The position numbers and the translations under genes are program-made. 64,000 bases of DNA from Monoplex corrugatus (Eukaryota; Mollusca; Gastropoda; Littorinimorpha; Ranellidae): positions 38,547,532 to 38,611,531 of the forward strand of contig JAPXFY010000031.1 of NCBI GenBank assembly GCA_030674185.1, written 5' to 3'. Positions 9,364 to 20,276 of the stretch are shown in pieces; within the stretch, counting starts at the first letter, position 1, and each line of letters opens with the position of its first letter. The notes below the pieces were generated by a model. The model did not search any database and was not told where the DNA came from. It saw only the letters and a program-made list of their open reading frames with translations.

Positions 9364-10125
9364 GGCTGTTGGAATGTCCGAACAATGATGCCTGGCTCTC
9401 CCAAGATCTGCAAGACATCAGCGACGCCAGAAAAACCGCCGTCATAAACAGCGAACTAAAGAGGCTCAATGTGGACATTGCCACTCTGCAGGAAACACGG
9501 CTGGCTGACTCAGGAACACTAAAGGAAAGGGACTACACCTTCTTCTGGCAAGGAAAGAGTTCTGATGCCCCAAGAGAGCACGGAGTAGGCTTTGCAGTAA
9601 GGAACAGCCTGCTGAACATGATTGAACCAGGCAGCGGCGGTTCAGAACGACTCTTGACTCTCCGCCTCAACACCACCGAAGGCTGTCACTCTCATCAGCG
9701 TTTATGCCCCAACTCTGTCCGCCTCTCCAGACACCAAGGATGAGTTCTACGAAAATCTTGCATCAACCATAAGGAACATCCCCAGGACAGAACAACTTGT
9801 TCTCCTGGGCGACTTCAACGCCAGAGTGGGTGCAGACAATGACTCATGGCCCTTCTGCCTCGGTTCCTTTGGAGTGGGGAAAATGAATGAGAATGGACAG
9901 CGACTGCTTGAGTTTTGCGCCTGCCATGAACTGTGCATCGCCAACTCCTTCTTCAAGACGAAGCCTCAGCACAAAGTCTCCTGGAGGCATCCCCGCTCAA
10001 AACATTGACACCAACTGGATTTGATCCTAGTAAGACGTGCCGCTATCAAAAACGTTCTCCACACTCGCTCTTATCACAGCGCAGACTGCGACACAGACCA
10101 CTCTCTGGTATGTTGCAAGATCAGG
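9364..10125 (+). pseudogene. LINE endonuclease domain, frameshifted
   Basis: Apurinic-type endonuclease that would nick target DNA. GCWNVRTM starts at 9364 in frame 1. The reading passes to another frame near 9395 (DLQDISDARKTAVINSELKR, LQETRLADSG, REHGVGFAVRNSLL), then back near 9690 (ISVYAPTLSASPDTKDEFY, LLGDFNARVGAD, NENGQRLLEF, VSWRHPRSKH). A TGA at 10006 sits where such proteins usually have Trp, just before HQLDLIL. CDTDHSLV is the catalytic histidine block. Three lesions within 650 bp mean it is inactive. Confidence 0.85.
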
Positions 10126-12432
10126 CTACCACCAAAGAAGTTCCACTGCTCAAAGAAACAAGGGAACCCTCGCATTGACGTCAGCAAGATGTCTCAGCCA
10201 GATCTTGTAGAACAGTTCGCAGAGGCCTTTCAGAGAGAATACGATGCATTGCAGCCCAGAGACTCTGCCACTGAGAGATGGGAAACGCTACGAGACACCA
10301 TGCACCGCATTGCTATGGCCACCTTTGGGAAGAAAACTGTGAAGTCCCACGACTGGTTTGAGGCCAAATCATCAGAGATGACTCCCACTGTTGAGGCCAA
10401 GCGTGCCGCACTCACCAAGTATAAGCGGTCACCCAGTGAGAAGAACCTGCAAATCCTCAGGGCTGCCAGAAGTAAGGTTCAGCTTAATGCCAGGCGCTGC
10501 GCAAACGAGTACTGGACAGAGCTCAGCGAAGAGATACAGAGTGCTGCTGAAAGAGGCAACATCCGAGGAATGTATGATGGCATCAAGAAGGCACTGGGAC
10601 CAACACAGAGCAAGATCGCCCCCCTCAAATCCTCCACTGGGGAAGTAATCAGCAATCCTAGCCAACAGATGGCAAGATGGGCGGAACACTACTCCGACCT
10701 CTACTCCACACAGAACATGGTGTCCCCCTTAGCTCTCGATGCCATCAAGTGCATGCCGTTAATGGAAGAACTTGATGCAGAGCCAACTGCGGACGAACTC
10801 AGCAAGGCCATTGATAGCCTGGCATCAGGGAAGGCACCTGGCAACGACGGAATTCCCCCAGACCTCATCAAGCACTGCAAGACTTCTCTTCTGCACCCTT
10901 TGCACGCAGTTCTCTGTCAGTGTTGGAATGAGGGAGCTGTACCACAGGACATGAGGGACGTCAAGATCGTCACCCTGTACAAAAACAAGGGCGAAAGGAG
11001 CGACTGCAACAACTACAGAGGTATCTCGCTCCTCAGCATTGTTGGCAAAGTCTATGCTCGGGTCCTCCTAATCCGCCTGCAGAAACTGGCTGAACGCGTC
11101 TACCCGGAATCACAGTGTGGTTTTCGAGCAGAGAGATCCACGGTAGACATGGTCTTCTCCCTTCGCCAAATCCAGGAGAAGTGCAGAGAGCAGCGGATGC
11201 CCCTGTATGTGGCATTCATTGACCTCACCAAGGCCTTTGACCTAGTCAGCAAAGATGGCCTTTTCAGGGCTCTCCGAAAAATCGGCTGCCCCCCCAAACT
11301 GCACAGCTTAATTGAGTCCTTCCACTCAAACATGAAAGGGATGGTGCAGTTCAACGGAAACCTCTCCAAGCCCTTCGACGTACGCAGCGGTGTGAAACAA
11401 GGCTGCGTCCTGGCCCCAACCCTCTTTGGAATCTTCTTCGCTCTCCTCCTGAGGCATGCGTTCAGCTCAGAGCAAGAAGGGATCCACCTGCGGACCAGAT
11501 CAGATGGCAGGCTCTTCAACCTCGCCCGCCTCAGAGCAAGGACAAAGGTCCGTGAAGCCCTCATCAGAGACATGCTATTTGCCGACGATGCCGCAGTTGT
11601 GACCCATACTCAGCGGGACTTGCAGTCACTAATGGACCGCTTCTCCCAGCCCCGCAAAGATTTTGGTCTGACCATCAGTCTTAAGAAGACAAACGTCCTA
11701 GGCCAAGACACGCCATCTCCACCAGCCATCACCATTGATGACTACGAGCTTGAAGCCATCCATCAATTCACATATCTTGGGTCCACCATCACTGATAACC
11801 TCTCCCTTGACACAGAGGTCGACAAGAGGATCGGGAAGGCAGCCACAACACTAGCCCGCCTCACACAAAGGGTGTGGACAAATCCCAAGCTGACCACAAA
11901 GACAAAGATGGCTGTATACAACGCCTGTGTCCTCAGCACCTTGCTGTATGGCAGCGAGGCGTGGACCACGCATGCTCATCAGGAGAAAAGACTCAATACC
12001 TTCCACCTGAGAGCCTACGGCGCATACTTGGCATTTCCTGGCAAGACAAGATGACCAACACCGAAGTCCTAACCTGCGCTGGCCTCACCAACCATGCATA
12101 CCATGCTGAGACAGCGTCGGCTGCGCTGGTTGGGCCACGTTCGCCGCATGGAAGATGGTCGCATCCCAAAAGACATCCTTTATGGTGAGCTTGCCACAGG
12201 GCAGAGAAACATTGGCCGTCCACAGCTGAGATACAAAGACGTTTGCAAGCGTGACATGAAGGCGCTTGAGATCAACACTGAGGAGGACCTCGCAGACGAC
12301 CGCAACAGCTGGAGAACTACTCTCAAGAAACAATTGCGGATTGGTGAGGACAAACTGTCAACTGCTGCAGCAGAAAAGCGAGTTCGCAGAAAAGGGATGA
12401 CAGCCAACAGACCAGCATCAGCATACACATGA
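10009..12432 (+). pseudogene. LINE reverse transcriptase and C-terminal domain
   Basis: Target-primed reverse transcriptase. Open from 10009 to 12054, with the finger block GKAPGNDGIPPDLIKHC, NNYRGISLLSIVGKVYARVL, the first catalytic region FIDLTKAFDLV, SGVKQGCVLAPTLFGIFF, and MLFADDAAVV with the catalytic FADD near 11578. The thumb has FTYLGSTITDN and LYGSEAW. A -1 shift near 12005 leads into LRRILGISWQDKM, and a +1 shift near 12090 restores RRLRWLGHVRRMEDGRIPKD, ending at the TGA at 12430. Lineage among APE LINEs is not assigned; similar proteins are abundant in molluscs, cnidarians and fish. Confidence 0.88.
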
Positions 12433-12545
12433 CTGCCTCCTCTCGCATTGGTCTGTACAGTCACAGGCGACGCTGCTTGGACCAAGCAGACAGCCCATCT
12501 AGACATTAGAACGGATGTACTTTGTCCATGATCAGTCATGACCGA

Positions 12546-12770
12546 AGGAGGCCTACTACTACTACTAATGATAATAATAATAATAATGATAGTAATAATG
12601 ATAACAACAACAACAATAATAATAAGAATAATAATAATAATAGTAAGAAGAAGAACAGTAACATTAACAACAACAACAAGAATAATTTATAATAATAAGA
12701 ACAATAATATATTGATACGAATGTTTGCAGGCAGCCTTCGTGATATGACCGGTAACTATCACGCTTCCTA
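12546..12770. repeat. AAT-rich microsatellite and second copy of the LINE-flanking repeat
   Basis: AATAAT/AACAAC runs, then CGAATGTTTGCAGGCAGCC and TTCGTGATATGACCGGTAAC at about 12718-12765, nearly identical to 8600-8648 on the other side of the LINE. Confidence 0.75.
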
Positions 12771-13160
12771 CTACTACATATCTGCCTCAGGACTGTTGTG
12801 TGCCGGCTTTCTACTCCTCAGCCCCCTTGTCATGCGCCAAAAAAACAATTCCATGGACCACTCCAGGGTGGTGTCCACCCCAGACAGATAGAACCTTGCG
12901 AGAAAATAAAGGGATGTGGACAGTCTTCTTCCTCTTCCTCTTCTCCCACAACTCTGTAAAAGAGTCATTGGGGTGCCAGGGGAAAGAACTGCTCAACTGA
13001 TTTTTCCAGCTCTTTTGGTTGTGTGCCAAAGCCTGGGTTTCAGCAGATGGTTTCTCTGTCCATTCTACAACGCTAATGAACAACAGCAAGAACGGTTATA
13101 CACACAACAATCAAATAAAGACACTGTGAAAGTTGATAGTCATGACAGACATATTTGGGT
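12771..13160. other. No recognisable feature
   Basis: Unique-looking sequence; short open frames on both strands show no known motif. AATAAA occurs at 12904 but has no gene upstream. Confidence 0.5.
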
Positions 13161-13690
13161 TTGTCGTCAAGCTTGTGTTTTGAAAGACTTGTACAAATAA
13201 CGCTGTAAATTACAAAGAATGTTGTCATTCCTTGTGGGTAAACGAAGAATGATGTCATTTCTTATGGATGAAAGTAAGGCTAATTCAAAAACACGTAGGT
13301 TCCGATAGAACTTTAGAGAAATGCATTGTTGTATAAGATCAAAGAGCACAGGACAGTTTAACACAGCATGAACCTTGTCTTCATTTTCAGTTAAACAAAG
13401 CCGACAATCAAATCTTCAATTACAGTTTTACATCTCGAGGAATGTACTGGTGTGTCAGATGTACCAAACATTAATCTTGTCAACATATTCCAGGTTTCCA
13501 AATCTTATTCTTGTCAACGTATTCGTAATATCTATATGTTAATATCGAATAACACATATGGTTCACTTGTGTCAGTAGACTTAAACATTCTGTAAAACTT
13601 CGTTTTCACTGGTCTGAACTGTGGTCGTCCCATTTGTGCCAGTAACAACCAACTACTGGCTATGTCTCAAATGTTCAGAAAATGATTAGA
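13160..13690 (-). pseudogene. LINE C-terminal (zinc-knuckle) fragment
   Basis: The reverse strand reads CRLC..TENEDKVHAVLNCP, then FDLIQQCISLKFYRNLRVF, SSIRNDI and LYKSF. This matches the C-terminal CxxC..E.E.H.VL.CP domain with its FYR and FLYKA blocks found in many mollusc LINEs. Several stops; more diverged towards 13690. Confidence 0.65.
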
Positions 13691-13799
13691 ACATTCATCA
13701 CCTTGATCAATCCATATGAAGTTAAAACTATTATTATACATAGACTTTTGCTCTCACTGTTACTCATGTCAGCTTATTTACCCGTTTAAAAAAAAAAGT

Positions 13800-13965
13800 G
13801 ATCACCGAAAACGATTTAAATTCCTTATTTTACAAAACAAAACAAGACAGGCCCAAAGTTTCAAGCATAACAAGCGTGCACAAAAGACAACAAAAAACGT
13901 ACATATAGAGTTTCAGAGGAAAAAAGGTCAGACTTGGCTGGTATTTTGATGAGCGGGAGAGAATG
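13800..13965 (-). mobile_element. Repeat family H fragment (degraded)
   Basis: AAGACAGGCCCAAAGTTTC, AACAAGCGTGCACAAAAGAC and AGTTTCAGAGGAAAAAAGG follow the order of family H in reverse. The central stem is lost. Confidence 0.45.
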
Positions 13966-13984
13966 AATGTTGTAGTGAGTGTGA

Positions 13985-14345
13985 ACTGAAATGTGGTTTC
14001 TGCGAAGAATGTCGAGAGTTCCATGGACAGCAAAGAAAACAAACGAGACAGTCTTGAAGGAGGAAACACAAGAAGATCATTAATAAAGAAGATTAGGAAA
14101 GGACAAACAACATTTATAGGCCATTTTATGAGGAAAGGGGAATGAGAACACTTGGTCACAACAGGAAAGCTGGAGGGAAAGAGAACACCAGGTAGACCCA
14201 GGGAGAAAATCATTGGACAGACTTTCAGGGTGGCAGAGGACAGAGAGGGTGGGAGATGTGCTTGCAGCGACAGGGGACAGATTTGTGTGGAGGGCCATGG
14301 TCTCCAACGCCATGCGGTAGGGCACATAATGATGATGATGAGTGG
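13985..14345 (+). mobile_element. RTE-like LINE, 3' fragment
   Basis: Reads WFLRRM-type, VPWTAKKTNETVL, a KIRKGQTTFIGHFMRKG block and a GKLEGKRTPGRPREKI block, ending GCACATAATGATGATGATG. At least two indels. Confidence 0.72.
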
Positions 14346-14935
14346 GTGTGGACATGGTAAATATTGTGGAGGCAGAAGCAACAGCTGTGCTGATAGCCGG
14401 GACCACACTATTCAGTGGGTTAGGGGCCGGTGGGGTACGAGCCATTTTCTCCTAAAACACAAGGAAAGTTTCACTTTTTCCTTCTAAATTTTGTATATTT
14501 GTTGCAGTGGTAGATAAGGTAAAGGCAAAAACAACAGCGCCTGCGCTGCCAGCCAGGACCATGCTATTCATTCACTGAGTAGGAGCCGGTAGGGTACAAG
14601 CCATTTTCTCCTGAAAGACCAGGGATGTCTTATTGTTTTGGTCTAAATTTTGTATATTTGTTACACCTGGTAGACATAAGGGAGACAGAAGCAACAGCGC
14701 CTGCGCTGCCAGCCAGGACCATCTATTCAGTGGGTTAGGGAAGTCTTACTTTTTTCCTGCTAAATTTTGTATATTTGTTACACGTGGCAGGCATGGTAAA
14801 GGCAAAAACAAAAGCACCTGTGCATATTAGCCAGGACCACATTATTCAGTGGGTTAGGAATCGTTTAGGTACGAGCTATTTTCTTCTGAAATACAAGGGA
14901 AGTTTCACTTTTTTTTTTCGTCTAGATTTTGTATG
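14345..14935 (+). repeat. Tandem repeat of about 115-165 bp, four units
   Basis: Units carry AACAGCGCCTGCGCTGCC, AGCCAGGACCA, ATTCAGTGGGTTAGG, CCATTTTCTCCTGAAA and AAATTTTGTATATTTGTTAC. GTATATTTGTT occurs at about 14495, 14651 and 14767, and GTATGTTTGTT at 14931. The last unit runs into family H. Confidence 0.75.
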
Positions 14936-15030
14936 TTTGTTCTTTGCTGTCTTTTGTGTACTCTCGACAAAGGTCTGTTGGCCAAAAATTTGCACTGTCT
15001 TTTTTTTGTTATATTGAATACGCTTTCTGA
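14880..15030 (+). mobile_element. Repeat family H copy whose tail seeds a minisatellite
   Basis: GGGAAGTTTCACTTTTT, GATTTTGTATGTTTGTTC, CTCGACAAAGGTCTGTTGGC, AAAAATTTGCACTG and GAATACGCTTTCTGATTC follow the family H order. The usual tail is replaced by the 33-bp array. Confidence 0.65.
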
Positions 15031-15848
15031 TTCTATTTTGTGTTCTTTTTCTTACCATTTTGATTCTGTTTTGTGTTCTTTTTCTTACCATTTTGATTTG
15101 TTTTGTGTTCTTTTTCTTACCATTTTGATTCTATTTTGTGTTCTTTTTCTTACCATTTTGATTCTGTTTTGTGTTCTTTTTCTTACCATTTTGATTCTAT
15201 TTTGTGTTCTTTTTCTTACCATTTTCATTCTGTTTTGTGTTCTTTTTCTTACCATTTTGATTCTATTTTGTGTTCTTTTTCTTACCATTTTGATTCTGTT
15301 TTGTGTTCTTTTTCTTACCATTTTGATTCTATTTTGTGTTCTTTTTCTTACCATTTTGATTCTGTTTTGTGTTCTTTTTCTTACCATTTTGATTCTTTTT
15401 GTGTTCTTTTTCTTACCATTTTGATTCTTTTTGTGTTCTTTTTCTTACCATTTTGATTCTTTTTGTGTTCTTTTTCTTACCATTTTATTCTGTTTTGTGT
15501 TCTTTTTCTTACCATTTTGATTCTCTTTTGTGTTCTTTTTCTTACCATTTTGAATTCTGTTTTTGTTCTTTTTCTTACCATTTTGATTCTTTTTGTGTTC
15601 TTTTTCTTACATTTTGATTTCTATTTTGTTCTTTTTCTTACCATTTTTTGATTTTCTTTGTGTTCTTTTTTTACATTTTGATTGTGTGTTGTGTGTTCTT
15701 TTTCTTACTTTTGATTCTGTTTTGTGTTGTTTTTTCTTACTTTTGATTCTGTTTTGTGTTCTTTTTCTTACCATTTTGATTCTCTTTTGTGTTCTTTTTC
15801 TTACCATTTTGATTCTGTTTTGTGTTCTTTTTCTTACCATTTTCATTC
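15025..15848 (+). repeat. 33-bp minisatellite
   Basis: Unit ATTCTATTTTGTGTTC + TTTTTCTTACCATTTTG, about 25 copies. CTATTTTG and CTGTTTTG alternate through 15129-15390, giving a 66-bp higher-order unit; the right part is more degraded. Because 33 is divisible by 3, false repetitive frames arise on both strands. Confidence 0.95.
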
Positions 15849-16090
15849 AAATACTGCTTCAATTTATATGCTTTTAAAGGGTAGCTGGTATCCCTCTATG
15901 TGTATTAATTTAATCCGGTAACTAACACAATGAAAATTCAGGTGAATCGGGTATCTTACAGTATTTCTATAAACTAGATCATTTCGAGTACAAAAATCTA
16001 CACCAAAACCCTTTTTCAAACCAAATAAATGAATATTTCCTATGTCAGGTGCAGGTTAACGTTAAGAGAGAAAGATGGAGTGGAGATGAG
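15849..16090. other. No recognisable feature
   Basis: AT-rich unique sequence without an open frame of interest. Confidence 0.5.
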
Positions 16091-16091
16091 G

Positions 16092-16892
<801 letters not shown>

Positions 16893-17437
16893 GTGGGGAT
16901 GCTGGGGGCTCTTTCAGTATAAATGGTATCTCCACCTGGAAATTCTGTGCTGGAAATTTCCTCTTTTCTCTCACGGTCTTTGTTTCTGCCTTGCTCCTTT
17001 GCTTTCCGTCATTTCTTCCTATCAATTTCTGCCTTCATGGTCTGTTCACCTGTATTTGTTCAATAACGCGTTACGTACTTTCTCTTAGGATTGATAATTG
17101 AATACATATATTAAGTGCATTTTTGGCTGTAGGGAAATGAGATATGCAGAAGCAGTTTTAGTTAATTTGGGCCCGTTTTTATATATATTTCAGTGTCGTT
17201 AGTTATGTTTAAATTTGTATTCAGGTATGTTTTTTTTAAAACCCTGTGTGATAAATTGGACAGAATGGTCAACGCCAGGGATATCTCCTTAGATTATATG
17301 GGCGAATGCATATATATATATATGTACTTAATTTTCTGTTCCTGTTTTTCCCTGTGGAAGTATTGTGTGTATATGGAAACGGTTGTAGCCCTGATACGGC
17401 TATACGCAGTCGGCTGGGGTTTAAACAAAAATAAGAA
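16893..17437 (+). repeat. Interspersed repeat family A, full copy
   Basis: Head GGGGATGCTGGGGGCTCTTT with CAGTATAAATGGTATCTCC, middle AATTTAAATTTGTATTCAGG-like, tail CTATACGCAGTCGGCTGGGG then TTTAAACAAAAATAAG. About 545 bp. The head can form a GGGGAT/ATCCCC-type hairpin around a TATAAAT sequence. Confidence 0.75.
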
Positions 17438-17774
17438 TAAGTTCAGTTTCGGCTCACGACAAAGTGCACATTTTCTGTCCTTTCTTTGAATGTTTGCCTC
17501 TTTCAATTTGTAGGTCATGTGCACTGACTTAAAGATTTTGTTTGGTCAGAATTTTAATATCTGTTCCTTAAGGCTCCAGAGGGTTGTTGGTTTATGTATT
17601 TTATTACAGGAAAGTAATCTTCATGTGTTTGTGCTTTTTTTTTTTTTTTTTTTTGATCGATCCAGAAGCAGATGTATCAATATTCTTGTTGTTGTTTTTT
17701 TCACTGCACATTTCAATTTATGTTTATTCAAGGTTGATGATTTGTTCCTTCCATGATTCATTTCAGACGGAATA
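17438..17774. other. No recognisable feature (poly-T at 17636-17654)
   Basis: AT-rich; no coding or repeat signal apart from the T run. Confidence 0.5.
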
Positions 17775-17965
17775 GTTATAAGAATGATGATAATGATAAT
17801 AGTAAAAATATTGTAATGATTGCCATCCTACTACTACTACCTCTGATAATGCTACAACTACTACTAATAATACTACTACTGATGATGATGATGATGATAA
17901 TAACGATACTAATAATAGTAACAATGATAAGAAGAAGAAAAAGAAGGAGAAGAAGAATATCATGT
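17775..17965. repeat. AAT/CTA/GAT/AAG triplet repeats
   Basis: Mixed trinucleotide runs. Confidence 0.9.
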
Positions 17966-18300
17966 GTGAAACACAATAGACAGATCACGTCTTATCATTC
18001 TCATTGCACTTTGAATAGTAGCAACGACATCAAACAAGCCAACAAATCTTTGAAATCAAACCATTGTTTTTATGCATTTATCAGTTCAATAACATTTCAT
18101 TGAGTATCTGTTTGCTAAAGATGTGTAGTCTGAGTCAGACTGATAAAAGATGTATTGTGTGATATTGTTTCGTGTAACCAGAATCCTGGTAGGCCTACTT
18201 AACATGTACATATACCCGTATGTACATATAATGAAAGAAAATCGTCCTAGTTCAGCTGATATTGGTAGATCCATATCTTTTTTGTTTACTCCAACAAGGT
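17966..18300. other. No recognisable feature
   Basis: Unique-looking sequence. Confidence 0.45.
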
Positions 18301-18304
18301 TCCT

Positions 18305-18513
18305 ATTGATTTTGGGGTTCGAATCCCGGGGTACGCCACAGTAAAACTGGCCTTCTCACTGTCCCATCTTAACATCATTGTTGTTCTAGTGGTGTCAGTA
18401 TAGGATTAGATAAGTTCCCATTCCCCCTCTTCCCTGGGATGGTTATCCACATCAGCCATATCACCTGAGGTGGGTGTCGACGTAAAAACTGAACAGAATC
18501 AATCAATCAATCC
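18305..18513 (+). mobile_element. tRNA-derived SINE S4
   Basis: GGGGTTCGAATCCCGGGG is a good RNA polymerase III B box. The body has GGGATGGTTATCCACATCAG and ACCTGAGGTGGGTG. It ends in AATC repeats, a typical SINE tail. A reverse tail fragment lies at 46905-46985. The A box region is eroded. Confidence 0.7.
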
Positions 18514-18589
18514 TATAGACTTTTGACGATATAATCCGAGAAGACATCAATGGCTTTTCCACACCATTTTTTTGAAAATTCAGAAGCGG

Positions 18590-19015
18590 GTTACACAGAA
18601 TGCAAGGTATCTGATCAGCATACAATCACTCAAAGAGAATTTGTATTAGGACATTACAAAATTAAATTTGATCTATATGCAATCGTTTGAAAAGAGTTTG
18701 TATTCGGACATTAGGAAATTAAACTTGATCAGCATACAATCACTTAAAGAGAGTTTGTGTTTGGACATTAGAAAATTAAACTTGATCAACACACTATCAT
18801 TTAAGGAGAGTTTGTATTCGGACATTAGAAAATTAAACTTGATTAGCATACAATCACTTAAAGAGCGTTTGTATTCGGATATTAGAAAATTAAACTTGAT
18901 CAACATGCTATCATTTGAAAAGAGTTTGTATTCAGACATAAGAAAATTAAACTTAATCAACATTCAATCACTTAAACAGAGTTTTGTTTTTTTCGGATAT
19001 TAGAAAATTAAACTT
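18590..19015. repeat. 57-bp minisatellite
   Basis: About seven units with ACATTAGAAAATTAAACTTG, ATCAACATACAATCACTTAA-like and AGAGTTTGTATTCGG. CTTGATC recurs at 18724 and 18781. Confidence 0.93.
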
Positions 19016-19089
19016 ACAGCTTGTCAGTATGCGGATGGTTTGGGTAAGATTTCACAATCCAGCGCCATCAGGAAAAAAAATAGATGTCT

Positions 19090-19440
19090 GTTATTTCATT
19101 AACTGTTTGCCCTGAGCTCATGTTTCCATTCTGAAGGGGTTTGAAAGAGTGCTCAAGAACGAATTCCTGGTTTATTCAAGGGGATTGAGGATTTTGAAAA
19201 AGGCAACTCAAAACTCGAGGGATTTCAACGAATTACGAAGAGGGTCCAGGTAATAGCTTGGAAAGTTTGCCAATGTATTTTTTTTCATGTGGATAACTGT
19301 TGTGGTAGACGTAGAATTCTATTCTGTGTACTGTCACTGGGATCTTCTGCACAGGGTAACCATGTTTCAGTGCCATAAGTTGATACAGGAGTGATCATTG
19401 TGTCATATAGATGCATTGCATCTAGTATCAGTTCTGATTC
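19090..19440 (-). pseudogene. Probable LINE RT fragment
   Basis: The reverse strand reads LDAMHLYDTMITPVSTYGTE then TW, the motif that follows the palm in many non-LTR RTs (L....PV..YG.E.W). The rest is frameshifted. Confidence 0.45.
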
Positions 19441-19452
19441 TTTGGTAGAGAT

Positions 19453-19453
<1 letters not shown>

Positions 19454-19526
<73 letters not shown>

Positions 19527-19594
19527 TGACAGACAGAGAGAGAGAGAGACAGAGAAAGAGAGAGAGAGTATGTGTGTGTGTTTGTGTGTGTGTG

Positions 19595-19639
<45 letters not shown>

Positions 19640-19809
19640 GACAGAGAGAGAGAGAGAGAGAATAATCATGTTTTAGTCCATGCCGTGATTTGGTGTTAAA
19701 AACAAGACGCCACACATTTGTAAATTCTGTGTGCATGTGAGAATGTGAGAAAGAGAGAAGAAAATAAAAAAGAAACCATTCTTTAATTTGTATGTGTGCG
19801 TGAGTGTGT

Positions 19810-19893
<84 letters not shown>

Positions 19894-19963
19894 GAGAGAG
19901 AGAGAGTGAGTAAAATCAAATGAAAAATCACACTTCACATATCTCTCTCTCTCTCTCTTTCTC

Positions 19964-20041
<78 letters not shown>

Positions 20042-20142
20042 TGAGGGAGAGAGACTGAGGGACAGAAAAGAAATAAAATGAAAAGGAAAACCATGTTTCA
20101 CTTCTCTCTCTCTCTCTTTCTCTTTCTTTGTATGTGTGTTAA

Positions 20143-20177
<35 letters not shown>

Positions 20178-20230
20178 GTTTGTATGTGTGTGTGTGTGTG
20201 TTGAAGGAGAGAGACTGAGGGACAGAAGAG
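19454..20230. repeat. Compound TG/GA microsatellites with a duplicated linker
   Basis: Long TG and GA runs. GGAGAGAGACTGAGGGACAG, then AAATGAAAAGGAAAACCATG, occurs at about 20044-20097 and again at 20207-20256, so one linker has been tandemly copied. Confidence 0.92.
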
Positions 20231-20276
20231 AAAATAATATGAAAAGGAAAACCATGTTTAATTTCTTTGTGTGCAC

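Larger units (their letters stand above)
8704..12545 (+). mobile_element. Nearly full-length APE-type LINE
   Basis: 5' leader 8704 to about 9360, endonuclease about 9364-10125, reverse transcriptase about 10780-11970, C-terminal domain to 12432, short 3' UTR, then a CTACTACTA / AATAAT tail. The order EN-RT-tail is that of APE-type non-LTR retrotransposons. It has frameshifts and one stop, so it is no longer autonomous. A fragment of the same 5' leader lies at 58545-58700. Confidence 0.88.

Noticed and set aside
9747..11573. Reverse frames across the LINE (for example 11100-11573)
   Set aside because: Shadows of the reverse transcriptase reading frame on the other strand.
15085..15387. Frame reading MVRKRTQNRIK repeats, like a basic repeat protein
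   Set aside because: 33-bp array translated; the opposite strand is equally open.
18318..18340. tRNA gene (GGTTCGAATCCC)
   Set aside because: No cloverleaf can be built around it. This B box and those at 44510, 46270 and 57200 belong to SINEs.
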